Shown here: positions 1 to 8,930 of the stretch, one piece after another | Numbering within the stretch: position 1 is the stretch's first letter | Layout: every line of letters starts with the position of its first letter | DNA from: Hoeflea sp. | GTDB taxonomy: Bacteria; Pseudomonadota; Alphaproteobacteria; Rhizobiales; Rhizobiaceae | Direction: 5' to 3' | Assembly: GCF_014359905.1 (NCBI RefSeq) | Contig: NZ_JACIYP010000007.1 | Span: 37,071-101,070, forward strand | DNA length: 64,000 nucleotides | The notes under the pieces: generated by a model | Database searches by the model: none | The model's input: only the letters and a program-made list of their open reading frames with translations | What the model was told of the DNA's origin: nothing | Translations under genes and position numbers: made by a program

Positions 1-400
1 CCGAGAGCATGCCCGGCCGCCGGTCCAGCAATGCGCCGATCCCGAGCATGCCGACCACATGGTCAAAGCCGGCGCCGTCTTCGCGCGGCGCGAACCAGCG
101 GCCGTAGGCGAGGTTCTGCCGCACGCTCAGATGCGGAAACAGCCGGCCTTCCTGAAACACGTAGCCCAGCCGCCGCCGATGCACCGGCATGAAGACGTCG
201 CTGTCTGAATCAAACAGCACCCGCCCGTCGAGCGCAACATGCCCGGCATCGGGCCTGAGCAGCCCGGCGACCGCATTGACGATCGAGGTCTTGCCCGAGC
301 CCGAACGGCCGAAAAGCGCGGTGACCCCCTTGGGCGCCTCGAAGCCGGCATCCAGTGAAAACCCGCCGAAGCTGTGCGCAAGCCGGACCGAAAGCGTCAT
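1..400 (-). CDS. modC: Molybdate ABC transporter ATP-binding protein ModC (N-terminal part)
   Basis: Hydrolyses ATP to drive molybdate import with ModA and ModB. About 133 N-terminal residues are visible before the gene leaves the window. The Walker A motif GRSGSGKTS lies at residues 31-39 and the Q-loop region [14 protein letters not shown] follows; the sequence ends just where the LSGG signature should begin. The ATG at 400 overlaps the modB stop by 4 bp (ATGA), which indicates translational coupling. The family is normally about 350 residues with a C-terminal TOBE domain, which lies outside the window. Confidence 0.93.
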   Translation of the reverse strand, partial: MTLSVRLAHSFGGFSLDAGFEAPKGVTALFGRSGSGKTSIVNAVAGLLRPDAGHVALDGRVLFDSDSDVFMPVHRRRLGYVFQEGRLFPHLSVRQNLAYGRWFAPREDGAGFDHVVGMLGIGALLDRRPGMLS

Positions 401-1119
401 GATCCCGCAATCCTTCGCGCCACCGTCCGGCCAACCCATTCCGACAGGAACAGCGCCGCAAGCGCGATGGCAATGGCGATCAGCACCAGCTGCATGGCCT
501 TGGCGTCGCCGCCGGGCACCTGCAGGAAACTGTAGATCGCCGAGGGCAGCGTCTGGGTCTGGCCGGGAATGTTGGAGACGAAGGTGATGGTGGCGCCGAA
601 CTCGCCCATCGCCTTGGCAAACGCCAGGATCGCGCCGGCGATCACGCCCGGCAGGATCAGCGGCAGGGTGACGGTCGCGAATACCCAGGGACGCGATGCG
701 CCGAGCGTCGCCGCCGCCTGTTCTAGCTTCGGGTCGACCGCCTCGATCGCCAGCCTTATGGCGCGGACCATCAGCGGAAACGCCATCACGGCAGCCGCCA
801 GCGCGGCCCCCGTCCAACGGAAGGCAAACACCAGCCCGAACGTCTGGTCCAGAAAGCTGCCGATCATTCCCTTGCGCCCGAAGGTCAGCAGCAGCAGGTA
901 CCCGGTCACCACCGGCGGCAGGATCAGCGGCAGATGCACCAGGCCATTGAGCGCCTGCTTGCCCCAGAACTCCTGGCGCGCGAGCACATAGGCAATGGCG
1001 ACGCCGAACGGAAGACTGAGCACGGTCGCCCAGAACGAGACTTTCAGCGACAGCGCCACCGCGCGCCATTCGTCCGGCGAGAGGGCGGTTGTCAGGCCGT
1101 CCGGCAATCCATCCAGCAT
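397..1119 (-). CDS. modB: Molybdate ABC transporter permease ModB
   Basis: Inner-membrane channel subunit of the molybdate importer, 240 residues, the usual size. It is strongly hydrophobic with about five to six membrane segments. The EAA-type cytoplasmic loop ([20 protein letters not shown]) and the following EFGATITF stretch are typical of ModB. It sits 4 bp after modA and overlaps modC by 4 bp, so modABC is one operon. The molybdate it helps import is probably used by the sulfite dehydrogenase-type protein SoxC encoded a few kilobases away. Confidence 0.95.
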   Translation of the reverse strand: MLDGLPDGLTTALSPDEWRAVALSLKVSFWATVLSLPFGVAIAYVLARQEFWGKQALNGLVHLPLILPPVVTGYLLLLTFGRKGMIGSFLDQTFGLVFAFRWTGAALAAAVMAFPLMVRAIRLAIEAVDPKLEQAAATLGASRPWVFATVTLPLILPGVIAGAILAFAKAMGEFGATITFVSNIPGQTQTLPSAIYSFLQVPGGDAKAMQLVLIAIAIALAALFLSEWVGRTVARRIAGS

Positions 1120-1123
1120 GCGA

Positions 1124-1906
1124 CTACTTCTTCAAAACGGTGAAACCCTGGCCTTCAAAGGCGATGCGAGCCTTAGCACCGGACAGATAGGTCAGGAAAG
1201 CCTGCGCTTCGGGCTTGGCGGAGTCCGCGATCACGGCCGCGGGGTAGACGATCGGCGGATGGCTGTCGGCCGGAAAGACGCCGACGATACGCACCCGCGG
1301 TTCCGCCACGGCGTCGCTGGCATAGACGATGCCCATCGGCGCTTCGCCGGCCGCCACCAGCGCCAGCGCCGCGCGCACATTGTCGGCCTGCGCCACCTTG
1401 GGCTCGACCGCATCCCAGACACCGAGGCTCGTCAGCGCCGCCTTGCCGTAGACGCCCGCGGGCACCGAGTCGACCAGCGCCATCGCCAGCTTGTTCTCGC
1501 CCAGGATCCCCGCGAGATCGAAGCCCGGCGCGATCTCGACCGGAGCCGCCTCCGCGCCATGCGCCACCAGCACGATCGAATTGCCCAGCAGATCGACGCG
1601 CGTCCCGGGCTTGATCAGCTTGCTCTCCTCAAGCGTGTCCATCCATTTCACCGCAGCCGAGATGAACACATCGGCGGGCGCGCCCTCCTGGATCTGCTTG
1701 GCCAGCGCCGAACTGCCCGCATAGGAGACGACAGCGGAATTGCCGGTTTCCGCGTTCCAGGCGGTGGCGATCGCGTCGAGCGCCGTCTTCATGCTGGCGG
1801 CGGCGAAGATGGTGATGTCTTCCGCCGTCGCCCGCGCCGGCACGGCGAGCGTGGCGGAAAGGCAGACAGCGGCGGCAAGCGCGATGCGGCGGGTGATGGC
1901 AATCAT
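1124..1906 (-). CDS. modA: Molybdate ABC transporter periplasmic binding protein ModA
   Basis: Periplasmic receptor that binds molybdate or tungstate and delivers it to ModB. It has 260 residues with a Sec signal peptide over about residues 1-26, ending at ALAVPARA-type residues. The family motifs FAAASMKTALDAIA and YAGSSALAKQIQEGAPADVFISA carry the oxyanion-binding serines. It is the first gene of modABC and lies directly downstream of a ModE-type inverted repeat, so it is probably repressed when molybdate is plentiful. Confidence 0.95.
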   Translation of the reverse strand: MIAITRRIALAAAVCLSATLAVPARATAEDITIFAAASMKTALDAIATAWNAETGNSAVVSYAGSSALAKQIQEGAPADVFISAAVKWMDTLEESKLIKPGTRVDLLGNSIVLVAHGAEAAPVEIAPGFDLAGILGENKLAMALVDSVPAGVYGKAALTSLGVWDAVEPKVAQADNVRAALALVAAGEAPMGIVYASDAVAEPRVRIVGVFPADSHPPIVYPAAVIADSAKPEAQAFLTYLSGAKARIAFEGQGFTVLKK

Positions 1907-1922
1907 GGGAGCTCTCCGGATT

Positions 1923-1946
1923 CGTTATGTTTCAACAAACATATCC
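1923..1946 (-). promoter_or_regulatory. ModE-type molybdate operator upstream of modA
   Basis: The inverted repeat reads CGTTATGT, eight bases, ACATATCC. It closely resembles the half-site arrangement of the ModE box (CGTTATAT-type half-sites) known in front of modA in enterobacteria and rhodobacters. It lies 17-40 bp upstream of the modA start, where a bound repressor would block transcription. The ModE-like regulator is encoded immediately upstream. Confidence 0.6.
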
Positions 1947-1975
1947 CTGTGTTTCCGGAGTCCGCAAGCGCTATT

Positions 1976-2329
1976 TCAATCGGTCTCATCCTTGAGCAAT
2001 CTGGTGATGCCGGAAATCTCGTCCGCGCCATGCGCGAGCGTGATCGTCTCCAGTTTTCGGTAATGGGCAAGCACGGCTTCGCCCGCCTCCGTCAGCCGGG
2101 CGCCGCCGCCGCTGGCGCCGCCCCGGCTGCTCTCGACCAGCGGCGTCTCGAAGGCGGCGTTCATCTCCTCCACCAGCATCCAGGCCCGCTTGTAGCTCAT
2201 CCTCATCCGCCGTCCGGCGGCCGAGATCGATCCATCCGTGGCGATGCCCTGCAGCAGATCGGCCTTGCCCGGACCGACTGTCAGGCCACTGTCGAATGTC
2301 AGCTTCAGCCGCAGCTTCGGGTTTTTCAC
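1976..2329 (-). CDS. ModE-like winged-helix regulator lacking molybdate-binding domains
   Basis: A 117-residue LysR-type winged helix-turn-helix protein of the ModE N-terminal family. The motif block SISAAGRRMRMSYKRAWMLVEEMN and the glycine-rich wing (SSRGGASGGGARLTEAGE) are the recognisable parts. I chose the GTG start at 2329 because AGGAGG stands at ideal distance before it; an upstream ATG would add an unconserved tail. Full-length ModE carries two C-terminal TOBE/MOP molybdate-binding domains (about 260 residues), and these are absent here. It is encoded just before modABC, so it is likely their regulator, but how it would sense molybdate is unclear. Confidence 0.85.
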   Translation of the reverse strand: MKNPKLRLKLTFDSGLTVGPGKADLLQGIATDGSISAAGRRMRMSYKRAWMLVEEMNAAFETPLVESSRGGASGGGARLTEAGEAVLAHYRKLETITLAHGADEISGITRLLKDETD

Positions 2330-2408
2330 ATTATCCTCCTGGCGTTTTGCCGACCATGACGGCATGCGCGAAAGCGGGCAAGCGGCCAGGCCCCTTCCGT
2401 CACAAACA

Positions 2409-2447
2409 GCAAGGCCGGAGGCAAGGTTTACCTGCCTCCGGCCTTGC
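2409..2447 (-). terminator. Terminator at the end of the leftward sox operon
   Basis: A perfect 15-bp inverted repeat (arms 2409-2423 and 2433-2447, core GGCCGGAGGCA) with a 9-base loop stands just past the soxF stop. On the minus strand it is followed by a T-rich stretch (TGTTTGT), which fits an intrinsic terminator closing the sox transcript before modE. Confidence 0.7.
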
Positions 2448-2464
2448 ACGCGCCTTGAGAGAAA

Positions 2465-3739
2465 TCAGCTGAACATGTCGGCGGTAATCCCCTTGTACCA
2501 GCCGACGGACTCCTCGTAATTGGACTTGCGCAACGGCGCATCCTCGCCGGTCTGGCTGACAAAGCCCTGGGTCGAGGCGATCTTGCCGTCACCGGGCGCA
2601 TATTGCGCGCCGACCTTGATGCTGTCGTCGGTTTCGATCAGGCTCCAGCAGGTGTTGGCATACTTGGCCGGAAACACCTTGGAACCCGTCAGATCGCCGC
2701 GGATGGTCATGGCGGCGACCTTGGCCTGGCTGTTGGCCGAGAAGGCGGATTTCGGCATGTCGCCGGCGATCGAGGCGTCGCCGATGACGAAGACAGCCTC
2801 GTCGATGGTCGAGCGCATGCTGTCGGCCATGATCGGGCAGAAGCCGCTGTCGTCGGTGAGCCCCGCCTCGGAAGCAATCGCGCCGGCCTTTTGCGCCGGA
2901 ATGATGTTGAGAAGCGCGCCCCGGAAGGTGTCAAGGTCGGTTTCCACCGTTCCTGCGTTGACGTCGACGCTGGCGATGCCGCCATGCACGTCCGGGCCAT
3001 ACCATTCGACCATGCCGGGATAGTGCTTTTCCCAGCCTTCCTGGAACACGCCCTGCTTGGAGAACTTGTCCTTCGGGTCAAGGATGATGACCTTGGCATC
3101 GGTGAGCCCCTTGGCCTTGAGCACATGCGCCATCATCGACGCGCGCTCATAGGGCCCGGGCGGGCAGCGATAGGGATTGGGCGGCGCCACCATGACGATC
3201 TGCTGACCGTTTTCGATGGCGTCGAGCTTGGCCTTGAGCAGTTCGGTCTGCTTGCCCGCCTTCCAGGCGTGCGGCGCGATTTCGGAGAGTTCCTCCGAGT
3301 AACCCTCGACCGAATCCCAGATCAGATCGATGCCCGGCGCCACCACGAGACGGTCATAGGGCACCGTCGAGCCATCCGCCATCGTCACCGTTTTGGCTGC
3401 GCGGTCGACTCCCGTTGCCCGGCCGGTCACCTTGGTGATGCCGTAGCCCGATTGTAGCGCGTCATAGCTGTGAGTGATCGATTCCAGACTGCGGAACCCG
3501 CCGATATACAGGTTTGAGTAAAAGCAGGTGGTGTACATCTCCGACTGGTCGATCAGCGTGACATCGATGGCGCCGTCGGAATCCTTGGCGACGTAACGCG
3601 CGGCGGTCGCGCCGCCGGCGCCGCCGCCGATGACGACGACGCGGGGTTTGCCCTGCGCCCGCAAATAGGTGGGCAACAGGAGTGCTGCCGCACTCGCGCT
3701 GGCGAAAAGTCCGAACTGGCGTCTGGTCAGGCGTGTCAT
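2465..3739 (-). CDS. soxF: Sulfide dehydrogenase (flavocytochrome c) flavoprotein SoxF
   Basis: Periplasmic FAD protein of the FccB/SoxF family, 424 residues, which oxidises sulfide and passes electrons to a cytochrome c partner, here SoxE. It has a twin-arginine signal (RR at residues 6-7) and the dinucleotide fold VVVIGGGAGGATAARY at about 34-49. Cys72 in the TTCFYSN motif matches the cysteine that binds FAD covalently in flavocytochrome c. Cysteines in YRCPPGPYERAS and ANTCWSL match the pair that forms the redox disulfide. It is the last gene of the leftward sox operon, 27 bp after soxE. Confidence 0.95.
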   Translation of the reverse strand: MTRLTRRQFGLFASASAAALLLPTYLRAQGKPRVVVIGGGAGGATAARYVAKDSDGAIDVTLIDQSEMYTTCFYSNLYIGGFRSLESITHSYDALQSGYGITKVTGRATGVDRAAKTVTMADGSTVPYDRLVVAPGIDLIWDSVEGYSEELSEIAPHAWKAGKQTELLKAKLDAIENGQQIVMVAPPNPYRCPPGPYERASMMAHVLKAKGLTDAKVIILDPKDKFSKQGVFQEGWEKHYPGMVEWYGPDVHGGIASVDVNAGTVETDLDTFRGALLNIIPAQKAGAIASEAGLTDDSGFCPIMADSMRSTIDEAVFVIGDASIAGDMPKSAFSANSQAKVAAMTIRGDLTGSKVFPAKYANTCWSLIETDDSIKVGAQYAPGDGKIASTQGFVSQTGEDAPLRKSNYEESVGWYKGITADMFS

Positions 3740-3766
3740 GGTGTCCTCCCGGGTGCAGTGTGCAGT

Positions 3767-4504
3767 CTATTGCGGATCTAGGGAACTGAAATAGGCCGCC
3801 AACGCCGCGATCTCGTCATTGGCAAGGTTGGCGACGCGCAGCTTCATGACTTCATTGGAGCGGACATTGGTACGGTACTCAAACATCGACTTGACGAAAT
3901 AGTCTTTTGGCAGTCCGACGATGGAGGGAATGCCGTCCGCGTGTCCGCTCGCCTGATGGCAGGTCACGCATTCTCCCGCCAGATATTCTCCATATTCCGG
4001 ATCGCCGTCAATCTGCAGCACAATATCGGCAAAGTTCTGCACCAGCCCGTCTGGGGGCGCTTCCGTGGCTCCCGGATCTTCCGCAGGGACCTGTCGGCTT
4101 GCGGTCTCGATCCAGGTGACAAGCGCCGCGCGGTCTTGAGCGTCGGGCATGCCGCGGAACGACATCCGGTTGCCCTTGATGAAATCACGCGGCCTCTGGA
4201 GATATTCGTCCAGTGTTTCGGACGTCCAAACCAGCCCCGCCTCGCCTGCCGCGCGCATGCCGTCGGAATAGCGGAACCTCTCGAGACTGCCGGCGGTGCG
4301 GCCAAACAGGCCGTCCAGATGCGGCCCGACCTTGTGCCTGGCGCCCGGTCCGATTTCATGGCAGGTGGCGCAGGGCTTGAACACCGCATCGGTGGCGGCG
4401 GCCGGATCAGATCCGGCGAAAATCGATGACAGGCCGAACAAAAGGACAGACACCAGTCCGCGCATGTTCTCAATGCACTTGTGGTGTCTGTCGTGGTTGT
4501 TCAT
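3767..4504 (-). CDS. soxE: Diheme c-type cytochrome SoxE
   Basis: Electron-accepting partner of the flavoprotein SoxF, 245 residues, exported by a Sec signal (hydrophobic core about 16-38). Two heme c sites are visible: CATCH at 45-49 and CVTCH at 179-183. The N-terminal heme domain is cytochrome c2-like and closely resembles the N-terminal domain of the adjacent SoxD (shared GRTAG, AAGEAGLVW and IKG motifs), which suggests domain duplication within the cluster. The start at 4504 is supported by GGGAGGA at a good distance; a later ATG at 4465 has no clear ribosome site. Confidence 0.93.
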   Translation of the reverse strand: MNNHDRHHKCIENMRGLVSVLLFGLSSIFAGSDPAAATDAVFKPCATCHEIGPGARHKVGPHLDGLFGRTAGSLERFRYSDGMRAAGEAGLVWTSETLDEYLQRPRDFIKGNRMSFRGMPDAQDRAALVTWIETASRQVPAEDPGATEAPPDGLVQNFADIVLQIDGDPEYGEYLAGECVTCHQASGHADGIPSIVGLPKDYFVKSMFEYRTNVRSNEVMKLRVANLANDEIAALAAYFSSLDPQ

Positions 4505-4542
4505 CCCGCTTGTCCTCCCGGGCGCCCTCCAGCGCCCGATTG

Positions 4543-5658
4543 TCAGTCTATACCGCCTCCGGTGTTCTCGTCACCTTCTCCATCCGGCGTCACATCGATA
4601 ATCTGCGCGCGGGCGGTAATTTTGACCGGCCCGGGCTTGCATTCGCTCATGCACGGCTCCCCGCGCTTGGCGTAATGCGGCTCGCTCAGCCTGTCGTCGG
4701 GAATGAAATTGCCTTCATTGGGCAGGCGGATCGAGGTGAAGTTCTCGTTGGAAAGCTCGAAATCCTCATCCGTGACGATATCGTTCAGGTAGAGCAGATA
4801 GGCCGTCAGCGCATAGACGTCATCATCTGACAGCGACCGTGCATCGCCAAACGGCATGGCGCGGCGAACATAATCGAACACGGTCGACAGATACGGCCAG
4901 TACGATCCGATGGTCTTCTCCGGACGTTCCCTCTGCAGCGTATCCTGGCCTCCCGCCAGCACCGGCCAGCGCCCGGTGCCCTCGCCGAAATCGCCATGGC
5001 AGACAGCGCATTTCTCGGTGAAAATCGGCTCGCCTTCAGCCACTGTCCCCTTGCCCTCGGGCAAGCCCATGCCATCGGGGCGAATATCGATATTCCAGGC
5101 CGCGATCTCTTCGGGCATGGCCACGCGGCCAAGACCGAAGGCGCCCGTGCTCGCCTCCACCGCCATGGCCGGAGCCGTTTCGGTGGAGACCGCCGGCGTT
5201 GTTTCGGCGGTCTCCACCGGCGCTGCGTCTGCGGGTTCCTGCGCAGCCGGAGCGCTCGCGGCTTCGCCCTGGGAGAAGGTTGTCAGGTAAGCCAGCACAT
5301 TTTCGATCTCGTCGTCCTTCTTGAGGCCGGCAAACGCCATCTTGGTGCCTTTGATCATGCCCTTTGGATTGGCAAGGTACTCAGCCAGGGTGGTCTGGTC
5401 CCAGACCAGGCCGGCTTCGCCCGCGGCGATCATCGGATTGGAATATTTGAATCCCTCGGCCGTGCCGGCGGTGCGGCCAATAAGGTCGTTGAGCACGGGC
5501 CCGATCTTGTGCTTGGCGCCGTCGCCCACGGCATGGCATGCCGCGCATTTCTTGAACACTTTCTCCCCTGCGCCGGCATCGGCTTCCGCCCAGGAAGGCG
5601 TGCTCAGCAGGGTCAAACCGAGGACGGCAAACGCCGCAGACTTAGGAAACTTCAACAT
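4543..5658 (-). CDS. soxD: Diheme cytochrome c SoxD of the SoxCD sulfur dehydrogenase
   Basis: Heme subunit of SoxCD, which removes six electrons from the sulfane sulfur carried on SoxYZ. It is 371 residues with a Sec signal peptide (about 1-24). The first heme site is CAACH at 38-42 in a c2-like domain, and the second is CAVCH at 217-221. An alanine/proline/threonine-rich linker at about 131-170 joins the two. The start at 5658 gives a proper signal peptide and overlaps the end of soxC by 17 bp, implying coupled translation and a SoxC:SoxD stoichiometry set by the operon. Confidence 0.95.
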   Translation of the reverse strand: MLKFPKSAAFAVLGLTLLSTPSWAEADAGAGEKVFKKCAACHAVGDGAKHKIGPVLNDLIGRTAGTAEGFKYSNPMIAAGEAGLVWDQTTLAEYLANPKGMIKGTKMAFAGLKKDDEIENVLAYLTTFSQGEAASAPAAQEPADAAPVETAETTPAVSTETAPAMAVEASTGAFGLGRVAMPEEIAAWNIDIRPDGMGLPEGKGTVAEGEPIFTEKCAVCHGDFGEGTGRWPVLAGGQDTLQRERPEKTIGSYWPYLSTVFDYVRRAMPFGDARSLSDDDVYALTAYLLYLNDIVTDEDFELSNENFTSIRLPNEGNFIPDDRLSEPHYAKRGEPCMSECKPGPVKITARAQIIDVTPDGEGDENTGGGID

Positions 5659-6925
5659 TTTCAACCACCCCGTCGTTGCTGACGTGCCATGTCTGGATGC
5701 CATTGTTGTGATAGATCGAGTTTTCGCCGCGCACTGCGCGCAGCTCGTTCTTGGTCGGCTGGACCAGGCCCTGGTCATCCATGGCGCGCGACTGCAGCAG
5801 CATTTCCGACCCGTCCCAGTTGATGTCGAGATAGAACCGGTGAAGCGCCTTGGGCAGGCTCGGCCCGTCTATGCGCGCAGGCTGCCAGGTGCGGCCGCCG
5901 TCTGTCGTCACGTCGACACGGCTGATCGTGCCGTTTCCTGACCAAGCGAGACCGGAAATCACCAGCGGTCCCTTGCCGTGAGTCACCGGGACCTGCGGGC
6001 TCGGACTGGTGATGACCGATTTCACCTCCATCATGAAGGTGTGGCGGCGCGCCTTTCCGTTGGGAAGCAGATCGGTGTATTTCGAGGTTTCCTCGCGCTG
6101 GGCCCAGGGTTCATCGCCCACTTCCAGGCGACGCAGCCACTTGACCCACATGTTGCCTTCCCAGCCGGGAACGCACAGTCTCAATGGATAGCCCTGTTCG
6201 GGACGCAGCGCCTCGCCATTCATCTTGAAGGCGACGAGGCAATCGTCGAGCGCCTTTTCCATCGGGATCGACCGCGTCATCGCAGCCGCATCGGCGCCCT
6301 CCGCCAGCAGCCATTTGCCGGTCGTCTTGACGCCCGCTTCTTCAAGCAGGTAGCGCAGCGGCACCCCGGTATAGACCACGCAATGGATCATGCCGTGAGT
6401 GAACTGGCAGCCGTTGAGCTGCGAGCCTCGCCACTCCATGCCGCCATTGGCGGCGCATTCGAGGAAATAGACCCGGTTCTCGCGCGGAAACCGCTTCAGG
6501 TCCTCCATGGTGAAGACCAGCGGCGTATCGACCAGGCCATGGATCATCAGCCGGTGATCAGCGGGATTGATCACCGCGGTGCCGCCATGATGCCGTTCGA
6601 AGCATAGACCGTTTGGCGTGATGATGCCGTCAAGCTCGTGCAGCGGCGTGAAATTGATCGACGAGACCGGATCAGCCGTCAGCCACGGCACGTCGCGGCG
6701 CACCACATGCGCCTCGAACTCCGATGGCGTGCCGTAAGGAGCCACATCCACGCCGTCGCCGAGATAGCGGTTCCAGTCCTGGATTTCGGTGATCAGCGGC
6801 TCGCCTGCCGCCCGCGCGGCGCCGGCGCTGGCGGCAACCGCTGCGCCGCCGAGCAGTCCGGCCTTCAGGAAATCGCGCCGTGAGGCAGTCTGTTTGGTCC
6901 CCTTGGGATCGGTGTTGTCTACCAT
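5642..6925 (-). CDS. soxC: Molybdenum cofactor subunit SoxC of sulfur dehydrogenase
   Basis: Sulfite oxidase-family molybdoenzyme subunit of the periplasmic SoxCD complex, 427 residues. It carries a twin-arginine signal (RRDFLK, arginines 16-17), as expected for a protein folded around its cofactor before export. Cys157 in VYFLECAANGG is the expected molybdenum ligand. A Mo-co dimerisation domain follows in the C-terminal third. The presence of soxCD predicts complete oxidation of thiosulfate to sulfate without storing sulfur globules. The modABC genes nearby supply the metal. Confidence 0.96.
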   Translation of the reverse strand: MVDNTDPKGTKQTASRRDFLKAGLLGGAAVAASAGAARAAGEPLITEIQDWNRYLGDGVDVAPYGTPSEFEAHVVRRDVPWLTADPVSSINFTPLHELDGIITPNGLCFERHHGGTAVINPADHRLMIHGLVDTPLVFTMEDLKRFPRENRVYFLECAANGGMEWRGSQLNGCQFTHGMIHCVVYTGVPLRYLLEEAGVKTTGKWLLAEGADAAAMTRSIPMEKALDDCLVAFKMNGEALRPEQGYPLRLCVPGWEGNMWVKWLRRLEVGDEPWAQREETSKYTDLLPNGKARRHTFMMEVKSVITSPSPQVPVTHGKGPLVISGLAWSGNGTISRVDVTTDGGRTWQPARIDGPSLPKALHRFYLDINWDGSEMLLQSRAMDDQGLVQPTKNELRAVRGENSIYHNNGIQTWHVSNDGVVENVEVS

Positions 6926-7020
6926 GAGATCCTCCCGTGGCGCTTGTCCAGCATTTGCATACCTGTCTCCGTCGTCATTGGGGGCGCGCTTCGCCCCGCA
7001 CGTTCGCTCTCAAATAAGGC

Positions 7021-8721
7021 TCACAGGATCACCCGGACCGCCGCAGCGTCCGGATCGAGTGAAACCACTGATTTCTTCGTGATGTAGTCTTCCATCAGAT
7101 CGTAGATCGCCGGTCCCTCGACGCCCTCATTGACCGAGGCCCAGCCGCCGACCGTGTAGGTCTTGTCCGCTTCCATCAGCTCGCCGCTGCCGGTGAGCCG
7201 CATGTCCGAGATGCGGCTACCCATCTCCCCTTCAGGCGCGCAGGCATAGGTAAAGCCGCCAACACGCACCATGTCGCCGCCCTGCTGCAGGAACGGATCC
7301 TTGTTGAACAGGTTGTCGCAGACATCTTCCATGATGTCCTTGAGCTGCGCTCCGGTGAACTCGAGGCGGTAGACCGCCGGGTAGCTCATGGAGGTTTCGG
7401 TATAGAGATCGTCGATGGTGATGTCGGCGCCCGGAAGCAGCGTCGTGCCCCAGCGGAAACCCGGCGACAGGGCAATCTGGGTGTCGCGTTCTTCGATGAT
7501 GCCCTGGCAGATCAGATCATCCCAGGTGCCGTTGAAGTTGCCGCGCCGGTACAGCAGCGTGTCGGTGCTTCCGATGACCCGCTGCGTCTCGGCTTCATAG
7601 GGCGCGCGGACCTCGGCGATCTTGGCCGCCATTTCCGGATCGGGCGTGATCACGTCTGAGAACACCGGGATCAGCGTCGAGCTGTAGCCCGCAACCTTGC
7701 CGTCCTTGATGTCGAGATCGATGCGGCCGAGATACTTGCCGTGCGAGCCGGACGACATCAGCAGCGTGCCGCCGACTTCCAGCGCCACTGGGGTTGCATC
7801 ATGGGTGTGGCCGGTGACGATCACATCGAGCCCGCTGACAACGCCGGCCAGCTTGCGGTCGACGTCAAAGCCGTTATGCGACAGCAGAACCACCACTTCG
7901 GCGCCTTCGGCACGGGCCGCGTCGACATTGGCCTGAAGCACCTCGGGGCGAATGCCGAACGACCATTTCGGGAACATCCAGCTCGGATTGGCGATCGGCG
8001 TGTAGGGCATGGCCTGGCCGATGACAGCCACCTTGACGCCGCCGCGTTCGAAATAGGCGGTGTGCTCAAAGGCCGGTTCATCCCATTCCGCATCGAAAAT
8101 GTTGGACGCCAGGAACGGGTAGCCCATGGCATCGACCAGCTCCAGGAACCGGTCCTGGCCCAGCGTGAACTCCCAGTGTCCGGTCATGGCGTCGGGCTTG
8201 AGCAGCTTCATGCACTCGACCATGTCCATGCCATTGGTCTTGAGCGCGCTGTAGGAGCCCTGCCAGGTGTCGCCGCCATCCAGGAACAGCACCTTGTCGT
8301 CGCCACGCTCGGCACGGATCGCCTTGACCAGCGTCGCCGTCCGGTCGAGTCCGCCGAGCTTGCCGTAAGTCCGCGCCAGGTCGACATAATCGACCATGGT
8401 ATGGGCATAGGCCAGCGGGCTGCCCTTCTCGATGTCGAAATAGGCAAGGAACTCTTCGGCCACCAGATGAGGGGGAACGCCTGCATAGGCGCCGACACCG
8501 ATATTGGTGTCCGGCGGGCGAAAGAACACCGGCTTGAGCTGGGCATGGCAATCGGTGAAATGCAGGAGCGTCACCTGACCCTTGGAATCGAATTTCAGCA
8601 GGTCGTCCTGTGTGAGTTTTTGCTGCGCCAGCGCCCGGATCGGATTGGCGCCCAATCCGGCGGCGCCGAGGACGAACCCGGCATTGAGGGCATATTGCAG
8701 AAAATCGCGTCTGGTGTGCAT
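7021..8721 (-). CDS. soxB: Thiosulfohydrolase SoxB
   Basis: Periplasmic dimanganese hydrolase that releases sulfate from the S-thiosulfonate bound to SoxYZ. It belongs to the 5'-nucleotidase family and is 566 residues from the ATG at 8721. That start has GGAG upstream and begins directly with a Tat signal (MHTRRDFLQY); the ATG 12 bp earlier has no ribosome site. Metal-binding motifs are HFTDCHAQL (Asp57, His59), LDGGDTWQGS, SHNGFDVD and GHTHD. It lies 95 bp upstream of soxC and 209 bp downstream of soxA. Confidence 0.96.
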   Translation of the reverse strand: MHTRRDFLQYALNAGFVLGAAGLGANPIRALAQQKLTQDDLLKFDSKGQVTLLHFTDCHAQLKPVFFRPPDTNIGVGAYAGVPPHLVAEEFLAYFDIEKGSPLAYAHTMVDYVDLARTYGKLGGLDRTATLVKAIRAERGDDKVLFLDGGDTWQGSYSALKTNGMDMVECMKLLKPDAMTGHWEFTLGQDRFLELVDAMGYPFLASNIFDAEWDEPAFEHTAYFERGGVKVAVIGQAMPYTPIANPSWMFPKWSFGIRPEVLQANVDAARAEGAEVVVLLSHNGFDVDRKLAGVVSGLDVIVTGHTHDATPVALEVGGTLLMSSGSHGKYLGRIDLDIKDGKVAGYSSTLIPVFSDVITPDPEMAAKIAEVRAPYEAETQRVIGSTDTLLYRRGNFNGTWDDLICQGIIEERDTQIALSPGFRWGTTLLPGADITIDDLYTETSMSYPAVYRLEFTGAQLKDIMEDVCDNLFNKDPFLQQGGDMVRVGGFTYACAPEGEMGSRISDMRLTGSGELMEADKTYTVGGWASVNEGVEGPAIYDLMEDYITKKSVVSLDPDAAAVRVIL

Positions 8722-8894
8722 CCTGGTCTCCATTCGGTGAAAAACGGGAAAAAACTACCCGTTCCGGTTTTCACCAGATTCAAATCCTGCTGATATTTCA
8801 ACTCGTTAACACATTAACATCGAAACCGGAGCCGGCTTGACGGAACGCCTTGGCGCTCTTCTTTCCATGGCATGATGCAAGGCTCGGCCATTGT

Positions 8895-8920
8895 GCCGGA
8901 GGCGCCTAAACGCCTCCGGC
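8895..8920 (-). terminator. Hairpin between soxA and soxB
   Basis: A perfect 10-bp inverted repeat (GCCGGAGGCG, six bases, CGCCTCCGGC) lies in the 209-bp gap between soxA and soxB. No T-run follows on the minus strand, so it may be an mRNA-stabilising or processing structure, or a weak attenuator, rather than a full terminator. Its core is shared with the hairpin after soxF. I see no reading frame in this gap. Confidence 0.5.
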
Positions 8921-8930
8921 AGATCTTGTC

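Noticed and set aside
995..2359. A plus-strand open frame of 454 codons across modA and the modE-like gene
   Set aside because: It lies antisense to two well-supported genes and has no recognisable domain.
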